Source of the DNA: a virus | Reading direction: 5' to 3' (one strand) | Length of the DNA: 64,000 nt | Virus record (IMG/VR): IMGVR_UViG_3300033153_013152 | Coordinates: 1 to 64,000 of that record | Shown: positions 7,068-14,658 of the stretch, in pieces | How the letters are laid out: every line of letters begins with the position of its first letter | Numbering within the stretch: the first letter of the stretch is position 1 | Notes under the pieces: model-generated | The model's database searches: none | What the model was told of the DNA's origin: nothing | The model's input: only the letters and a program-made list of their open reading frames with translations | Program-made: the position numbers and the translations under genes

Positions 7068-7303
7068 TTCTTCACCTTTATCCAATAACCCATTTTAAAA
7101 TCATCTCTAATTCTTTTACTTGGCAATGGTATTGAACTATTTTTAATATATACATCTGAAAAAAATTCCCACTTTTCTTCTTTTGTTGATATTTTTGCAA
7201 ATGTTCCAGAAGCAGAAACGTGAGCATCATATTGTGGTATAGTATCTTTATCTATGTACCTACACAATTCTTTTTTCTTTTTTTCTTCTTGGGTGGTTGC
7301 CAT
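7064..7303 (-). CDS. Hypothetical protein (79 aa)
   Basis: A small Lys-rich protein (MATTQEEKKKKELCRYIDKD, then SASGTFAKISTKEEKWEFF). AAAGGGGTGG before the ATG supports the start at 7303 rather than the GTG three codons earlier. No recognised domain. It is coupled by ATGA to the tag mini-gene. Confidence 0.6.
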   Translation of the reverse strand: MATTQEEKKKKELCRYIDKDTIPQYDAHVSASGTFAKISTKEEKWEFFSDVYIKNSSIPLPSKRIRDDFKMGYWIKVKK

Positions 7304-7331
7304 TCTTTCCACCCCTTTACTTTAATTTCAC

Positions 7332-7550
7332 TCAACTTGAACTCCAAACACCATCTTTTTTGAATGTAGCATCCAAAATAATATTTCCATCTTCCCAATA
7401 CATTCTAACTTTTTTAATATTATCTGATGTTATTTCATCTACTTCCAAATCTTCTTTTGCATCATCTCCTAATTGATTAATAATAAATTGTTCAACTGTA
7501 TTTTTGGCTGTTTCTCCCAATTGAATTGTGCCTACATATGTTCTTCGCAT
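7332..7550 (-). CDS. Hypothetical protein (72 aa from first ATG)
   Basis: Reads MRRTYVGTIQLGETAKNTVE and later MYWEDGNIILDATFKKDG, a beta-rich small protein with no family I know. The start is uncertain: a strong GGAGG lies 20 nt before this ATG, and the only other in-frame initiator is a TTG at 7577 overlapping that GGAGG. A promoter (7592-7620) precedes it, so it is the first gene of its transcript. Confidence 0.55.
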   Translation of the reverse strand: MRRTYVGTIQLGETAKNTVEQFIINQLGDDAKEDLEVDEITSDNIKKVRMYWEDGNIILDATFKKDGVWSSS

Positions 7551-7591
7551 TGTTTTAGATATTATTATATCCTCCAAATTATATTAAGAAC

Positions 7592-7620
7592 ACTTTACAA
7601 TAAAAATTTACTATTGTCAA
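7592..7620 (-). promoter_or_regulatory. Sigma70-like promoter
   Basis: Minus-strand TTGACA (7615-7620), a 17-bp spacer and TAAAGT (7592-7597), pointing into the gene at 7332-7550 with GGAGG about 20 bp further downstream. Confidence 0.65.
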
Positions 7621-7688
7621 GTTTTATTTTTCATAGGAAGAGGTTCTTTTCTATATATTTCTGATACTATTTCTTTCAAAGAAACCAT
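7617..7688 (-). CDS. Possible micro-protein (23 aa)
   Basis: A 23-codon frame, MVSLKEIVSEIYRKEPLPMK plus three residues, with AAGGA 8 nt before the ATG and only 11 nt after the previous gene's stop. Its stop lies within the -35 box of the next promoter. Too short to judge by sequence; kept because spacing and ribosome site match the surrounding genes. Confidence 0.4.
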   Translation of the reverse strand: MVSLKEIVSEIYRKEPLPMKNKT

Positions 7689-7699
7689 TGTACTTTTCC

Positions 7700-7846
7700 T
7701 TAGTGATTTTTCAATTCTTCTATGAAATCAAAATAACCCACATCATCAAAATACTTTTTGGAATTGTTTTTTCTTTTGCTCTTTTTGTTTTTCTTGTTTT
7801 GCTTTTTTTTATTCCACTGCATTCTGCGAAAATCTTTGTCCTGCAT
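7700..7846 (-). CDS. Very basic small protein (48 aa)
   Basis: ATG at 7846, with GAAGGATT upstream, opens MQDKDFRRMQWNKKKQNKKN, then a Lys/Asn-rich run and a C-terminal YFDDVGYFDFIEELKNH. The extreme basic N-terminus suggests nucleic-acid or membrane-surface binding (inference). Confidence 0.55.
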   Translation of the reverse strand: MQDKDFRRMQWNKKKQNKKNKKSKRKNNSKKYFDDVGYFDFIEELKNH

Positions 7847-7867
7847 CACTACAATCCTTCTTTTTTA

Positions 7868-8185
7868 TTAATCTATTGTTATCTCTTGTGGTTTAGAACC
7901 ATTTTCATAAATACGAGATATATCTTTTTCTAATATTCCATTTTCTATTGCTTCTTTATAGGCCTCTACAAATTTTCCCCTAAATTCCAAACCATAAATA
8001 TTACCACACTCACATTTATACCAAGCTTCAATAAAATTACCATTTTCAGATATGCCATGATTATCCAATTTCATAATTTTATAGCACATAATACACTTTT
8101 CTTTAATGGGAATTTTTCCCAAAATCTTATTTTCATTTAGTCTTGATGGACTGTACGAATATGCTGGTTGTAGTTTTTTCGACAT
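7868..8185 (-). CDS. Zinc-ribbon hypothetical protein (105 aa)
   Basis: Cys pairs CIMC (near residue 31) and CEC (near 58) form a plausible CX2C...CXC zinc ribbon around a short acidic loop. Helices follow (KFVEAYKEAIENGILEKDI). AAAGGA precedes the ATG. Its 5' end overlaps the small gene 8137-8310 in another frame. Confidence 0.65.
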   Translation of the reverse strand: MSKKLQPAYSYSPSRLNENKILGKIPIKEKCIMCYKIMKLDNHGISENGNFIEAWYKCECGNIYGLEFRGKFVEAYKEAIENGILEKDISRIYENGSKPQEITID

Positions 8186-8310
8186 TTTTTCTTATTCCTT
8201 TCTTTTTTCTGATCTTTCATTGGACCAGAACGTCTGAAGTGAGCATTGACACAAATCCAATCCCTACCAAAATTTGATTTCGACTTCTTTTTGTTTTTTC
8301 TTTTTGTCAT
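8137..8310 (-). CDS. Small basic protein of a common phage family (57 aa)
   Basis: The frame MTKRKNKKKSKSNFGRDWIC, then VNAHFRRSGPMKDQKKERNK, matches a recurring small phage family with DW-x-V-x-x-HFR and a trailing K/R-rich tail. Function unknown. It overlaps the 3' end of 8264-8452 and the 5' end of 7868-8185, each out of frame. AGG about 9 nt before the ATG is a weak ribosome site. Confidence 0.6.
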   Translation of the reverse strand: MTKRKNKKKSKSNFGRDWICVNAHFRRSGPMKDQKKERNKKKCRKNYNQHIRTVHQD

Positions 8311-8452
8311 TTTTTCTGCCTACAATTCTGTACAACAATGCTGCACTACCAATTAGTATCCCTCCTGGGAAAAAAACCGCTGGAATTAAAAAAGACAATA
8401 TATCATTTCTCAATTTTTGCATCTTTGTTTGTGTTTTTGTGCAATAATACAT
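8264..8452 (-). CDS. Small single-pass membrane protein (62 aa)
   Basis: One hydrophobic segment (ILSFLIPAVFFPGGILIGSA) is followed by a very basic tail (GRKNDKKKKQKEVEIK), predicting a cytoplasmic C-terminus. AAGGAAATA precedes ATG. Small membrane proteins of this type in phages include lysis regulators and superinfection proteins, but nothing here decides. Confidence 0.6.
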   Translation of the reverse strand: MYYCTKTQTKMQKLRNDILSFLIPAVFFPGGILIGSAALLYRIVGRKNDKKKKQKEVEIKFW

Positions 8453-8473
8453 ATTATTTCCTTGTTATAATTA

Positions 8474-8824
8474 CTAACTATGTTTATCAATATACTCCAA
8501 AAGATATTTCAAAGTTGGTTTTGTTTCCCTTTCAATTTTCATTATACATTTTTTAGTTTCCAAGTCAACAACTTTAAAATAAGAAACGGCAGGTGTCCAT
8601 TTAATAATTGTTTTACAACACATTACATCTTCTCCTGCAATCGCCACATCAAACCATTTTGGTTTTTGATATCCTGCACAGAAAATCATGAATCTTCCAT
8701 CCATTACTAAATCATGCGGATCTTGTTCATTTAATTTAATACACTTATCTGATTTAATATAATCAATCAGATTAGCCTTCCATTGTTTCTGATCTTCAGT
8801 TAACTTTGGTTTCTTGCGTCCCAT
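8474..8824 (-). CDS. Hypothetical protein (116 aa)
   Basis: A globular alpha/beta protein with a basic N-terminus (MGRKKPKLTEDQKQWKANL) and a core VDLETKKCIMKIERETKP. No family recognised. The ribosome site is weak (GAAAGAAA). It sits 2 nt upstream of 8827's partner in a run of small accessory genes. Confidence 0.6.
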   Translation of the reverse strand: MGRKKPKLTEDQKQWKANLIDYIKSDKCIKLNEQDPHDLVMDGRFMIFCAGYQKPKWFDVAIAGEDVMCCKTIIKWTPAVSYFKVVDLETKKCIMKIERETKPTLKYLLEYIDKHS

Positions 8825-8826
8825 TG

Positions 8827-9015
8827 TTATTTCTTTCTGGACTTACATACAAATCTAATATTATTAATATGAATTTTGTCACCTTTATAATCAATAAAAT
8901 TATCTTTACAATTAATTCCTTCCAATGTCAATACTTTTTGTACGGTATGAGTACCGGCTTGTAGTCTTTTGTTGTTTGTCCAACTAATTTTAATTGGAAT
9001 TTTATTTGTTTTCAT
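8827..9015 (-). CDS. Hypothetical protein (62 aa)
   Basis: A basic, beta-rich small protein (IPIKISWTNNKRLQAGTHTV). AGGAG precedes the ATG at proper spacing. No motif recognised. It follows the lipoprotein gene 9029-9472 by 13 nt. Confidence 0.6.
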   Translation of the reverse strand: MKTNKIPIKISWTNNKRLQAGTHTVQKVLTLEGINCKDNFIDYKGDKIHINNIRFVCKSRKK

Positions 9016-9028
9016 TTTAATCTCCTAT

Positions 9029-9472
9029 TTATTTTGGACACTTGTCTGGAATTTTAATTCCAACAAAATCAGCATGTTCTGTTAATCTATGAATATTACA
9101 CTCTTCTTCTGTTGCTGTACCAACGTCTACAAATAAATCACCATATCCTTCAAATGTATTACCATCTGGAAATATTTTTACAGTAAACATTTGCTCGAAT
9201 AAACAATTATATTTATATTCTTTTTTTGATTTAAGAAATACAATACTATTTTCCTTTTCTTTTCCATCCACCTTTGTTGAGCCTCCCACTACTTCCATTT
9301 TATATTTACCATTGCTCTTATCTGTAATTTTCCAGGTAGCATCACTTTTTACGTTATATTGATTAAATAAAGTTTTGGCATATGTAATATCTACTTTATA
9401 ATAACCTTCATCAATCATACTTCCGCAAGAGCAACAGAAAGCAAATAGAATACATGCAATTAGATTTTTCAT
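9029..9472 (-). CDS. Predicted lipoprotein, paralogue of 36467-36916 (147 aa)
   Basis: Signal segment MKNLIACILFAFCCSC ends at a lipobox Cys. The mature part begins near GYYKVD and carries W-K-I-T-D-K-SNGKYKMEV, the same order of motifs as the lipoprotein at 36467 (GYYKVD, W-Y-I-M-E-K-TNGSYDI), so the two are probably paralogues. Two further Cys residues near residues 90 and 123 could pair. The start overlaps the previous stop (ATGA). Envelope location is predicted; function unknown. Confidence 0.75.
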   Translation of the reverse strand: MKNLIACILFAFCCSCGSMIDEGYYKVDITYAKTLFNQYNVKSDATWKITDKSNGKYKMEVVGGSTKVDGKEKENSIVFLKSKKEYKYNCLFEQMFTVKIFPDGNTFEGYGDLFVDVGTATEEECNIHRLTEHADFVGIKIPDKCPK

Positions 9473-9663
9473 TTCTTACTCCATTTTATACATGGTGGTT
9501 CTTTAGTAACTGGACTAGCACCCGAATACTTCTCTTTAGGACTATAATGAGGATGTCCTGGTGGAAAATGAAACACACCAGAAAGCCATTTTTCTACACC
9601 ACAATATTCACATACCCTTATTGTACCACTTTTTACCCATTTGTGTCCTCGTTTAGCCACCAT
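9469..9663 (-). CDS. Small CxxC zinc protein (64 aa)
   Basis: RVCEYCGVEKWL, followed much later by PPCIKW, matches a widespread small phage family with one CxxCG and a late PPC, presumably one zinc site. Function unknown. Start and stop overlap both neighbours (TAATG and ATGA), placing it between the RNA ligase and a lipoprotein gene. Confidence 0.7.
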   Translation of the reverse strand: MVAKRGHKWVKSGTIRVCEYCGVEKWLSGVFHFPPGHPHYSPKEKYSGASPVTKEPPCIKWSKK

Positions 9664-10601
9664 TATTCATTCTCCATTAGCCATTTCTTCCAAGCTTGAC
9701 ATGCTTTTTGGGTTATAATCTTATTATACACATTTGCTTCCTTGTTGTCCAATCTAACATACAATTCACCGAATTCTTTCTGTACATCCTTAATAAATTC
9801 CCTTAGAAATTCACCAGTTCTAGAAATCTTCATCTCTGGATTTCCACTATCTCTGGCAATATGATCAATAATTGTAGCTGTTCTACCCATAGTAACAATA
9901 CGATTAGCAAATTCATCAGCTTCATTTTGCAATGTCATTTCTTCTTCAGTTAATTTCTTTTCTTTCTTTGTCCTCACTTGCTCTACCCACTTTTTAGATT
10001 TATATTTGGCCATCATCCAATTGCCCCTACGATCTCTTTGCATCTTTAGTGCCTTAATTACAAATCCTTCTTGGATATTATCTGGTTTATCAAATCCATT
10101 CTTAGCACCAGTTGGAGTTACTTGATCAATTATCTTATTTAGTTCCTCTAGAGTAACAATACCTCTCATAATTTCAGGCACTGTTTCTACTCCAACTTCA
10201 TTGCAAATACTTACAACATCATCCCAATCTAGATAATTGCCATCTGGATCTCTAATATCAAAAACAGCAATGTCTTTGTGATCTTTGTATTCTATTCCTT
10301 TTTGCACTCCAAACCCATATACTTCACCATAAAAAGTATAGTTTACATACTTTTCTTTTATCTTTTCCCACATCTTTGGCATACTCAAAAGAATATGTAC
10401 AGAATTATAATGGGCATTATTCATTTGTCCATCTTTGAAAACAACATTGTTTCTTGAACCAATAACAATACCATGAACTTCATTGTAACTAAAACGTAAA
10501 TTGCTACCATGTAGTTTTTCTTGCACCACACACTTATGATTCAACACTTCACAGTTTTTACCTAGACCTGAGATGCTGGAATACTTTTTGAAGAATTTCA
10601 T
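9663..10601 (-). CDS. RNA ligase, Rnl2-type (312 aa)
   Basis: The nucleotidyltransferase signature is clear: EKLHGSN near residue 28 supplies the Lys that is adenylated (KxxG motif I); FYGEVYG near residue 90 is motif III; EGFVIK near residue 180 is motif IV; MAKYKSKKW near 198 is motif V. The C-terminal domain is helical and charged. Family members seal 3'-OH/5'-phosphate ends in RNA, often tRNA cut by host defences. The window also has an Rnl1-type ligase, a P-loop kinase and an RlaP-like gene, which fits a repair role. Confidence 0.9.
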   Translation of the reverse strand: MKFFKKYSSISGLGKNCEVLNHKCVVQEKLHGSNLRFSYNEVHGIVIGSRNNVVFKDGQMNNAHYNSVHILLSMPKMWEKIKEKYVNYTFYGEVYGFGVQKGIEYKDHKDIAVFDIRDPDGNYLDWDDVVSICNEVGVETVPEIMRGIVTLEELNKIIDQVTPTGAKNGFDKPDNIQEGFVIKALKMQRDRRGNWMMAKYKSKKWVEQVRTKKEKKLTEEEMTLQNEADEFANRIVTMGRTATIIDHIARDSGNPEMKISRTGEFLREFIKDVQKEFGELYVRLDNKEANVYNKIITQKACQAWKKWLMENE

Positions 10602-10855
10602 TCGTTTTCCTCCCAGGTTATATTAAGACCCAAATGTCCATTATAAATTCCTAACCTTTCCTCAACACAATAATCTAACATTTCCAAAACACTAATGATT
10701 TTATCATAAGCTTCTCTTCCAAATCCCGATGGAAACTCATAATAAAGATCGAAATGCCCAAAATTGGCTCTCTTTTCTATTTCTTCGTTTATCTTATTCA
10801 AATATTCCATTTTTGATTTTTCAACCAATTCTCTGGCTTCTTTTGCGTCAATCAT
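10598..10855 (-). CDS. Hypothetical protein upstream of RNA ligase (85 aa)
   Basis: Helical N-terminus (IDAKEARELVEKSKMEYLNK) and an aromatic C-terminal half ending ITWEENE. It resembles small jumbo-phage proteins with IxAKEARE, function unknown. GGAG stands 5 nt before ATG and directly follows a long hairpin (10867-10945) that may control access to it. It overlaps the ligase start by 4 nt. Confidence 0.65.
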   Translation of the reverse strand: MIDAKEARELVEKSKMEYLNKINEEIEKRANFGHFDLYYEFPSGFGREAYDKIISVLEMLDYCVEERLGIYNGHLGLNITWEENE

Positions 10856-10866
10856 TTTTTCTCCAT

Positions 10867-10945
10867 AGAAGGTGGGCTCGGGAGTGAGTAGTAGGAATTT
10901 CTTCAGTCATACTAAACACTGCAGAGCCCTATATGATAACCTTCT
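10867..10945. ncRNA. Long rod-like hairpin in a leader region
   Basis: A 79-nt inverted structure fills most of the 99-bp gap. Outer stem AGAAGGT/ACCTTCT (10867-10873 with 10939-10945), second stem GGGCTC/GAGCCC (10874-10879 with 10924-10929) with a one-sided 9-nt bulge, then AGTG/CACT and TAGTA/TACTA separated by a 2x2 loop, 22 pairs in all, and a 16-nt apical loop. On the minus strand it starts 9 nt after a stop codon and ends a few nt before the GGAG of the next gene. There is no U tract, so it is not a standard terminator. Cis-regulatory RNA or processing site is inferred. Confidence 0.6.
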
Positions 10946-10954
10946 GTTGCGCAA

Positions 10955-11395
10955 TTAAATCTCTCGAATTTGACCCTCTTTCATAGCTTCTTGAACAAAA
11001 ACACGCTCTGAATCAGTAAGACCATCCTCGGAAACCGTTTCGACTTCATCAACTTCATCGGTTTCATTTCGTTCTGCTTCAACTGCTTCCGCCTCTGGAA
11101 CATCAGTTGGCTCATTTGCACCAAGAACCTCATCAAATGGAATTTCAGTACTATCAAACTCGCCATTAGCAAGAGACATGAGATCACTTGCCATTGCAGC
11201 AATGTCCTCTCGACTGAGCATACCAAAATCAGCGTTCCAACGCTCTTTGCCATAATTGCCCACATCAGCAAAACTAACGCCAAACCTACCATTGCCATCA
11301 CTATAAGCAAACAACCTCAAATGACCCTTTCCACCACGCTTAACCTTGTCTCCTGCCTTACTAGTAGCACCATTACTCTTAAGAACTGTCAACAT
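10955..11395 (-). CDS. Acidic-tailed hypothetical protein (146 aa)
   Basis: N-terminal part MLTVLKSNGATSKAGDKVKR is basic and Gly-rich; the C-terminal 50 residues are almost all acidic (EAEAVEAERNETDEVDEVE). Codons are noticeably richer in G and C than in neighbours. Such basic-plus-acidic layouts occur in DNA mimics and abundant structural proteins, but no family is recognised. AAAGGCG before the ATG fixes the start inside a longer TTG-initiated frame. A promoter (11443-11471) drives it. Confidence 0.65.
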   Translation of the reverse strand: MLTVLKSNGATSKAGDKVKRGGKGHLRLFAYSDGNGRFGVSFADVGNYGKERWNADFGMLSREDIAAMASDLMSLANGEFDSTEIPFDEVLGANEPTDVPEAEAVEAERNETDEVDEVETVSEDGLTDSERVFVQEAMKEGQIREI

Positions 11396-11442
11396 TGTCT
11401 TCGCCTTTCTTTGTTTGAGTTTAATTCCCAATGTCTGATACT

Positions 11443-11471
11443 AACTTAACATTGAATTTAAAAAGTGTCAA
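11443..11471 (-). promoter_or_regulatory. Sigma70-like promoter
   Basis: Minus-strand TTGACA (11466-11471), a 17-bp spacer and TAAGTT (11443-11448) in the gap upstream of 10955-11395. Confidence 0.6.
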
Positions 11472-11480
11472 GAAGAAAAT

Positions 11481-12011
11481 TTACAAAATAACAACTGGCT
11501 TGTCTTTCATTTTTTTAATTGTATCTACTGTTCCACCAGAAACTTTGTCCCATACTGCAATCAACATATCCGAATCTCTTGCAATTAAAGTATTGCGATT
11601 ATAACAAGCTCTGGCATATTCCCACTTTGGAATAGTATCAAAAGTTCCTCGATCTAATTCTGGATAATGTATGGTTATTCCTAATTCATATTCTTTGGCC
11701 AATTCTTCTGCAAATTTATCTGCACCTTTTCGACAACCACCAGATACTAAATGTAGTTGAACATTTTTCTTTTTTGCTTTATCGATCAAATCAATTAAAA
11801 CATTTTCAAGTTGTTTTTTGTCTTGTGGGGCATTTCTGCTTCTGCTTCCCACAATTCCTATGTTCATAATTTTCATTTTACACCTAGGACAAACTGGTTT
11901 AAATGTTTCTCTTTCCGGAAACTTGTTCGATAATAATATTTCCCATTTATGACCACAACATTTCCATTCTCTTAGCCACCAATACTTCCATTCGTATGTT
12001 TCAAAAAACAT
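11481..12011 (-). CDS. SLOG/YspA-like nucleotide-binding protein with zinc ribbon (176 aa)
   Basis: Residues 18-45 hold CC and CPRC, a likely zinc ribbon. From residue 50 the Rossmann-type pattern NIGIVGSRSR, then HLVSGGCRKGADKFAEELA and ARDSDMLIAVW...GGTVDTI matches the SLOG superfamily (DprA, YspA, LOG), which bind nucleotides or their derivatives. Phage members have no settled role. An internal ATG at MKIMNIG could give a version without the ribbon. Start overlaps the previous stop (TAATG). Confidence 0.8.
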   Translation of the reverse strand: MFFETYEWKYWWLREWKCCGHKWEILLSNKFPERETFKPVCPRCKMKIMNIGIVGSRSRNAPQDKKQLENVLIDLIDKAKKKNVQLHLVSGGCRKGADKFAEELAKEYELGITIHYPELDRGTFDTIPKWEYARACYNRNTLIARDSDMLIAVWDKVSGGTVDTIKKMKDKPVVIL

Positions 12012-12259
12012 TAATCTTTTCGTTTCTTATTTTTTTCTACAAATGAATTCAAAATTTCACAATCTAAATTCAAATGATCTAATACATTTTTTATCCAATT
12101 ATTTTTTCCTAATCTGGCTTTTACTTTCTGAGAATAAGGACAAAACATATTGTGGTTTATTCTAAAATTAGGTTTGAAACAAGCTATACAAAATACATTT
12201 TTTTCATTCTTCTTTCTCTGTAGATTCTTTTCCCTTTTGCTCCTCTTGTTCTGCTTCAA
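12011..12259 (-). CDS. Small zinc-binding protein, start uncertain (82 aa)
   Basis: Core CIACFKPNFRINHNMFCPYS holds CX2C and a third Cys, a probable zinc site, followed by a helical, basic C-terminus. The only initiator in frame is a TTG deep inside the upstream gene. An ATGA-overlap start exists but reads MKKMYFV and stops; it would join this frame by a -1 shift or one more T in the TTTT run. Either a TTG start, a frameshift or a sequence error is possible. Confidence 0.5.
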   Translation of the reverse strand: MKQNKRSKREKNLQRKKNEKNVFCIACFKPNFRINHNMFCPYSQKVKARLGKNNWIKNVLDHLNLDCEILNSFVEKNKKRKD

Positions 12260-12548
12260 TTAATTCTTCTAACTCTTGCTCTTGTTTCTCTTTAGTTCTT
12301 GTTTTTTTGGCTTTGTCTTCTAGTGATTCAAACTTAGGATCAACCCAAATTAATTTGGTATTGTCTTTGCCCTTATGGGTATGAACCTTTTCTACAACTG
12401 TAATTGATTGATATATTGTTACACTTGGATATTCAGATTTCCAACTAACTGCACATAGACCATTTTCAAACTCCACCCCATCAGCAACTCTTCCAATACC
12501 ACTAACACCACTCACATCTTCTAATCGTTTCAAATAAAAACGTCTCAT
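12204..12548 (-). CDS. Conserved hypothetical protein (114 aa)
   Basis: RRFYLKRLEDVSGVSGIGRVADGVEFENG matches a family spread across bacteria and phages with unknown function; the pattern continues SYQS...VEKVHTHKG and VDPKF. The C-terminal 40 residues are a charged Lys/Glu helix. Start overlaps the previous stop as ATGA. Confidence 0.75.
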   Translation of the reverse strand: MRRFYLKRLEDVSGVSGIGRVADGVEFENGLCAVSWKSEYPSVTIYQSITVVEKVHTHKGKDNTKLIWVDPKFESLEDKAKKTRTKEKQEQELEELIEAEQEEQKGKESTEKEE

Positions 12549-12970
12549 AATTTTTCCTCCAAATGAAAATCTTTATCTGGACTTTTTTCTATATAGTCTT
12601 CGGAAAACGTGTATATGTGTTTTTGATTTATTGGTCTAGCTATCTTATTGGTGGAATCCCACCAAGTTTCATTATCAAAAATTAAACCATACACAAATTT
12701 TCCTCTACAATAATCAATTTCTCTTATTACTGCTGCTGCACCTTTCTTTAAAAAATGTTTGCTACCCTTCCATCCCCAAGATTTTTCTTTGGTTATAATT
12801 GGAGTTTTAGATAGCACAACTCTATCTCCAACTCTAAATGGACAAAACCTCTCAAATAATCCCTCAATGTATTCTTTAATACGTTTAGTAAAATATGGTT
12901 TGTTGTGAGAACTACCACACAAAAACTTGATTTGTTCCATCAAATCAATTAGTTCGTCAAACTTTTTCAT
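12545..12970 (-). CDS. Hypothetical protein with possible SH3-like core (141 aa)
   Basis: After a helical N-terminus, FRVGDRVVLSKTP and GKFVYGLIFDNETWWD look like a small beta barrel of the type used in nucleic-acid and ribosome binding. The family recurs in phages with unknown role. GGTAAG is a weak ribosome site. Confidence 0.6.
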   Translation of the reverse strand: MKKFDELIDLMEQIKFLCGSSHNKPYFTKRIKEYIEGLFERFCPFRVGDRVVLSKTPIITKEKSWGWKGSKHFLKKGAAAVIREIDYCRGKFVYGLIFDNETWWDSTNKIARPINQKHIYTFSEDYIEKSPDKDFHLEEKL

Positions 12971-12989
12971 ATTTTCTTACCATTTCATA

Positions 12990-13724
12990 TTATACCTCAA
13001 TAATCATATTAGAATCAAAATGATCATTTAACAAGTACAATTGTTCTTTTGGATATCCACATGGATTACAAATACATTTTGTATTATACAACTTATCTTT
13101 CTTTGGCAAATGAGTATGCCCATAAAACCAATAACTTGGCTCATTTTCTTCAATAATTTTGTCCATATCATTTGCAAAATAAATATTCAACCTACTCTGT
13201 TTATAAATAGTATGTATCAAGTCCCATGACGGAATATGATGAGTTATGCAAATGTCTCCTTTTTTCACATTGTTACGGAAAAATTCAAATGTTTCTTCAT
13301 ACTTTTCAAATGCAATTGGATCACATTTTTCAATCCAAGAAAAATCAGAAAGACAATGCTTTAACATTTTAGATTGAGCATATTCTGGAAACCAACCTAC
13401 AGCTCCAACAAAACCTTGTCCATTTATCTCTATGCGCTTATTCTCAAGCCACACGAGATTGCTCAAGGATGCCTCAGTTTTTGCCAATTTATCTTCTACG
13501 TCTGGAAATGTGGAATCATAATAGCAATGATTTCCCAACACTAAAATAACCTGATTAAATCTGTCACACAACATTGGTATTTTATATTCCAACCCTTTCG
13601 ATTGACACAAATCACCAGCAAAAATCATTATATCACAATCATTTGGAAGTTTGTTGATAAATTCTCTACTTTTTTTGTGAGAATAAAAATCCAAATGAAA
13701 ATCACTAGTAGGAAAAATTTTCAT
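12990..13724 (-). CDS. Calcineurin-like metallophosphoesterase (244 aa)
   Basis: All five metal-binding blocks are visible: SDFHLD (residue 7), FAGDLC (about 36), LGNHCYY (about 63), THHIP (about 160) and YGHTHLP (about 200). This fold includes phosphodiesterases acting on nucleotides, RNA ends or proteins. GGAGAAAAAGT directly before ATG sets the start, 17 codons inside the longest frame. It is transcribed away from the homing endonuclease gene, from which only 64 bp separate it. Confidence 0.88.
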   Translation of the reverse strand: MKIFPTSDFHLDFYSHKKSREFINKLPNDCDIMIFAGDLCQSKGLEYKIPMLCDRFNQVILVLGNHCYYDSTFPDVEDKLAKTEASLSNLVWLENKRIEINGQGFVGAVGWFPEYAQSKMLKHCLSDFSWIEKCDPIAFEKYEETFEFFRNNVKKGDICITHHIPSWDLIHTIYKQSRLNIYFANDMDKIIEENEPSYWFYGHTHLPKKDKLYNTKCICNPCGYPKEQLYLLNDHFDSNMIIEV

Positions 13725-13745
13725 ACTTTTTCTCCAATATATGTT

Positions 13746-13772
13746 ATAGTTACTTATAGCACATATAACTAT
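13746..13772. promoter_or_regulatory. Inverted repeat between divergent genes
   Basis: ATAGTTA (13746-13752) and TAACTAT (13766-13772) form a 7-bp inverted repeat with a 13-nt spacer, in the only divergent gap of the window. TATAA-like hexamers occur on both strands inside it. An operator or overlapping promoters serving the endonuclease and phosphoesterase are plausible; no strong -35 is present on either strand. Confidence 0.4.
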
Positions 13773-13788
13773 CAAAGGGAAGAGAAAA

Positions 13789-14658
13789 ATGTCAAAAAAA
13801 TATTCACAAGAAGAAATAGAAATATTAAAAAAATATTATCCTATCAAAGGTAGAAATTATTGCAGTAAATTACTAAAAAGAACTCCAGAAGCCATTGGGA
13901 CAATGGCATATAAATTAAACATAAAAACCACAAAAGAAAGAAGAATAGAACTCATGAAACATTGCAATGAGATCCAAAAAAATAAACCAAAAACTTACAA
14001 AGTAGATCCATGGCAATTCATGGAAAATTTTTCTCCCGAATCTGCTTATATTTTAGGATTGTTATGGGCAGATGGTAGTTTAGATATGTACAAAAAATCA
14101 ACAAAAATCTTACTAGGATGCATAGAAACTGATATTCAAGAAATATATCCAATCTTTTTAAAAACTGGTCCATGGGCTCATCATGTAAGATATCCACCAA
14201 ATAGACAACCACTGGGAATAGTTCAAACATCTAATAAAAAACTTTTTAACTTTTTACTAGAACATAATTATAGACCGCACAATACAAATTCTGCAGATTC
14301 AATTATAAAACTAATTCCGGAACATTTACAACATTATTGGTTCAGAGGATTAATAGATGGAGATGGGTGTTGGTTCGTAAGTAAAACAAAAATTACCAGA
14401 ATGTTCTCTATCAATAGTTGTTATGAGCAAAATTGGAATTATGCAGAAAATCTATTTAAGAAACTAAAAATTAAAAAATATAATATAAGAAGAATTTTGC
14501 AAAAATCTGGGAGTCGTTCTTCTATGATTAAATTCTGCGGAAAAGAAAATTTTATTAAGATGGGAAATTACATATATTATAATTATGAAAATGACCAAAT
14601 AGGATTATCTAGAAAATATAAAAAATATAAAGAAGTTATTGATTCATATATTAGATAA
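13789..14658 (+). CDS. LAGLIDADG homing endonuclease (289 aa)
   Basis: Two copies of the family motif stand about 105 residues apart: YILGLLWADGSLD (near residue 87) and WFRGLIDGDGCWF (near residue 184), each carrying the catalytic Asp, so this is a monomeric two-motif enzyme. The N-terminus (QEEIEILKKYYPIKGRNYCS) looks like a helix-turn-helix of the kind that reads DNA in free-standing endonucleases. AAAGGGAAG precedes ATG. It is the only plus-strand gene and its end overlaps the next minus-strand gene by 15 bp, as expected of a late insertion. Confidence 0.92.
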   Translation: MSKKYSQEEIEILKKYYPIKGRNYCSKLLKRTPEAIGTMAYKLNIKTTKERRIELMKHCNEIQKNKPKTYKVDPWQFMENFSPESAYILGLLWADGSLDMYKKSTKILLGCIETDIQEIYPIFLKTGPWAHHVRYPPNRQPLGIVQTSNKKLFNFLLEHNYRPHNTNSADSIIKLIPEHLQHYWFRGLIDGDGCWFVSKTKITRMFSINSCYEQNWNYAENLFKKLKIKKYNIRRILQKSGSRSSMIKFCGKENFIKMGNYIYYNYENDQIGLSRKYKKYKEVIDSYIR

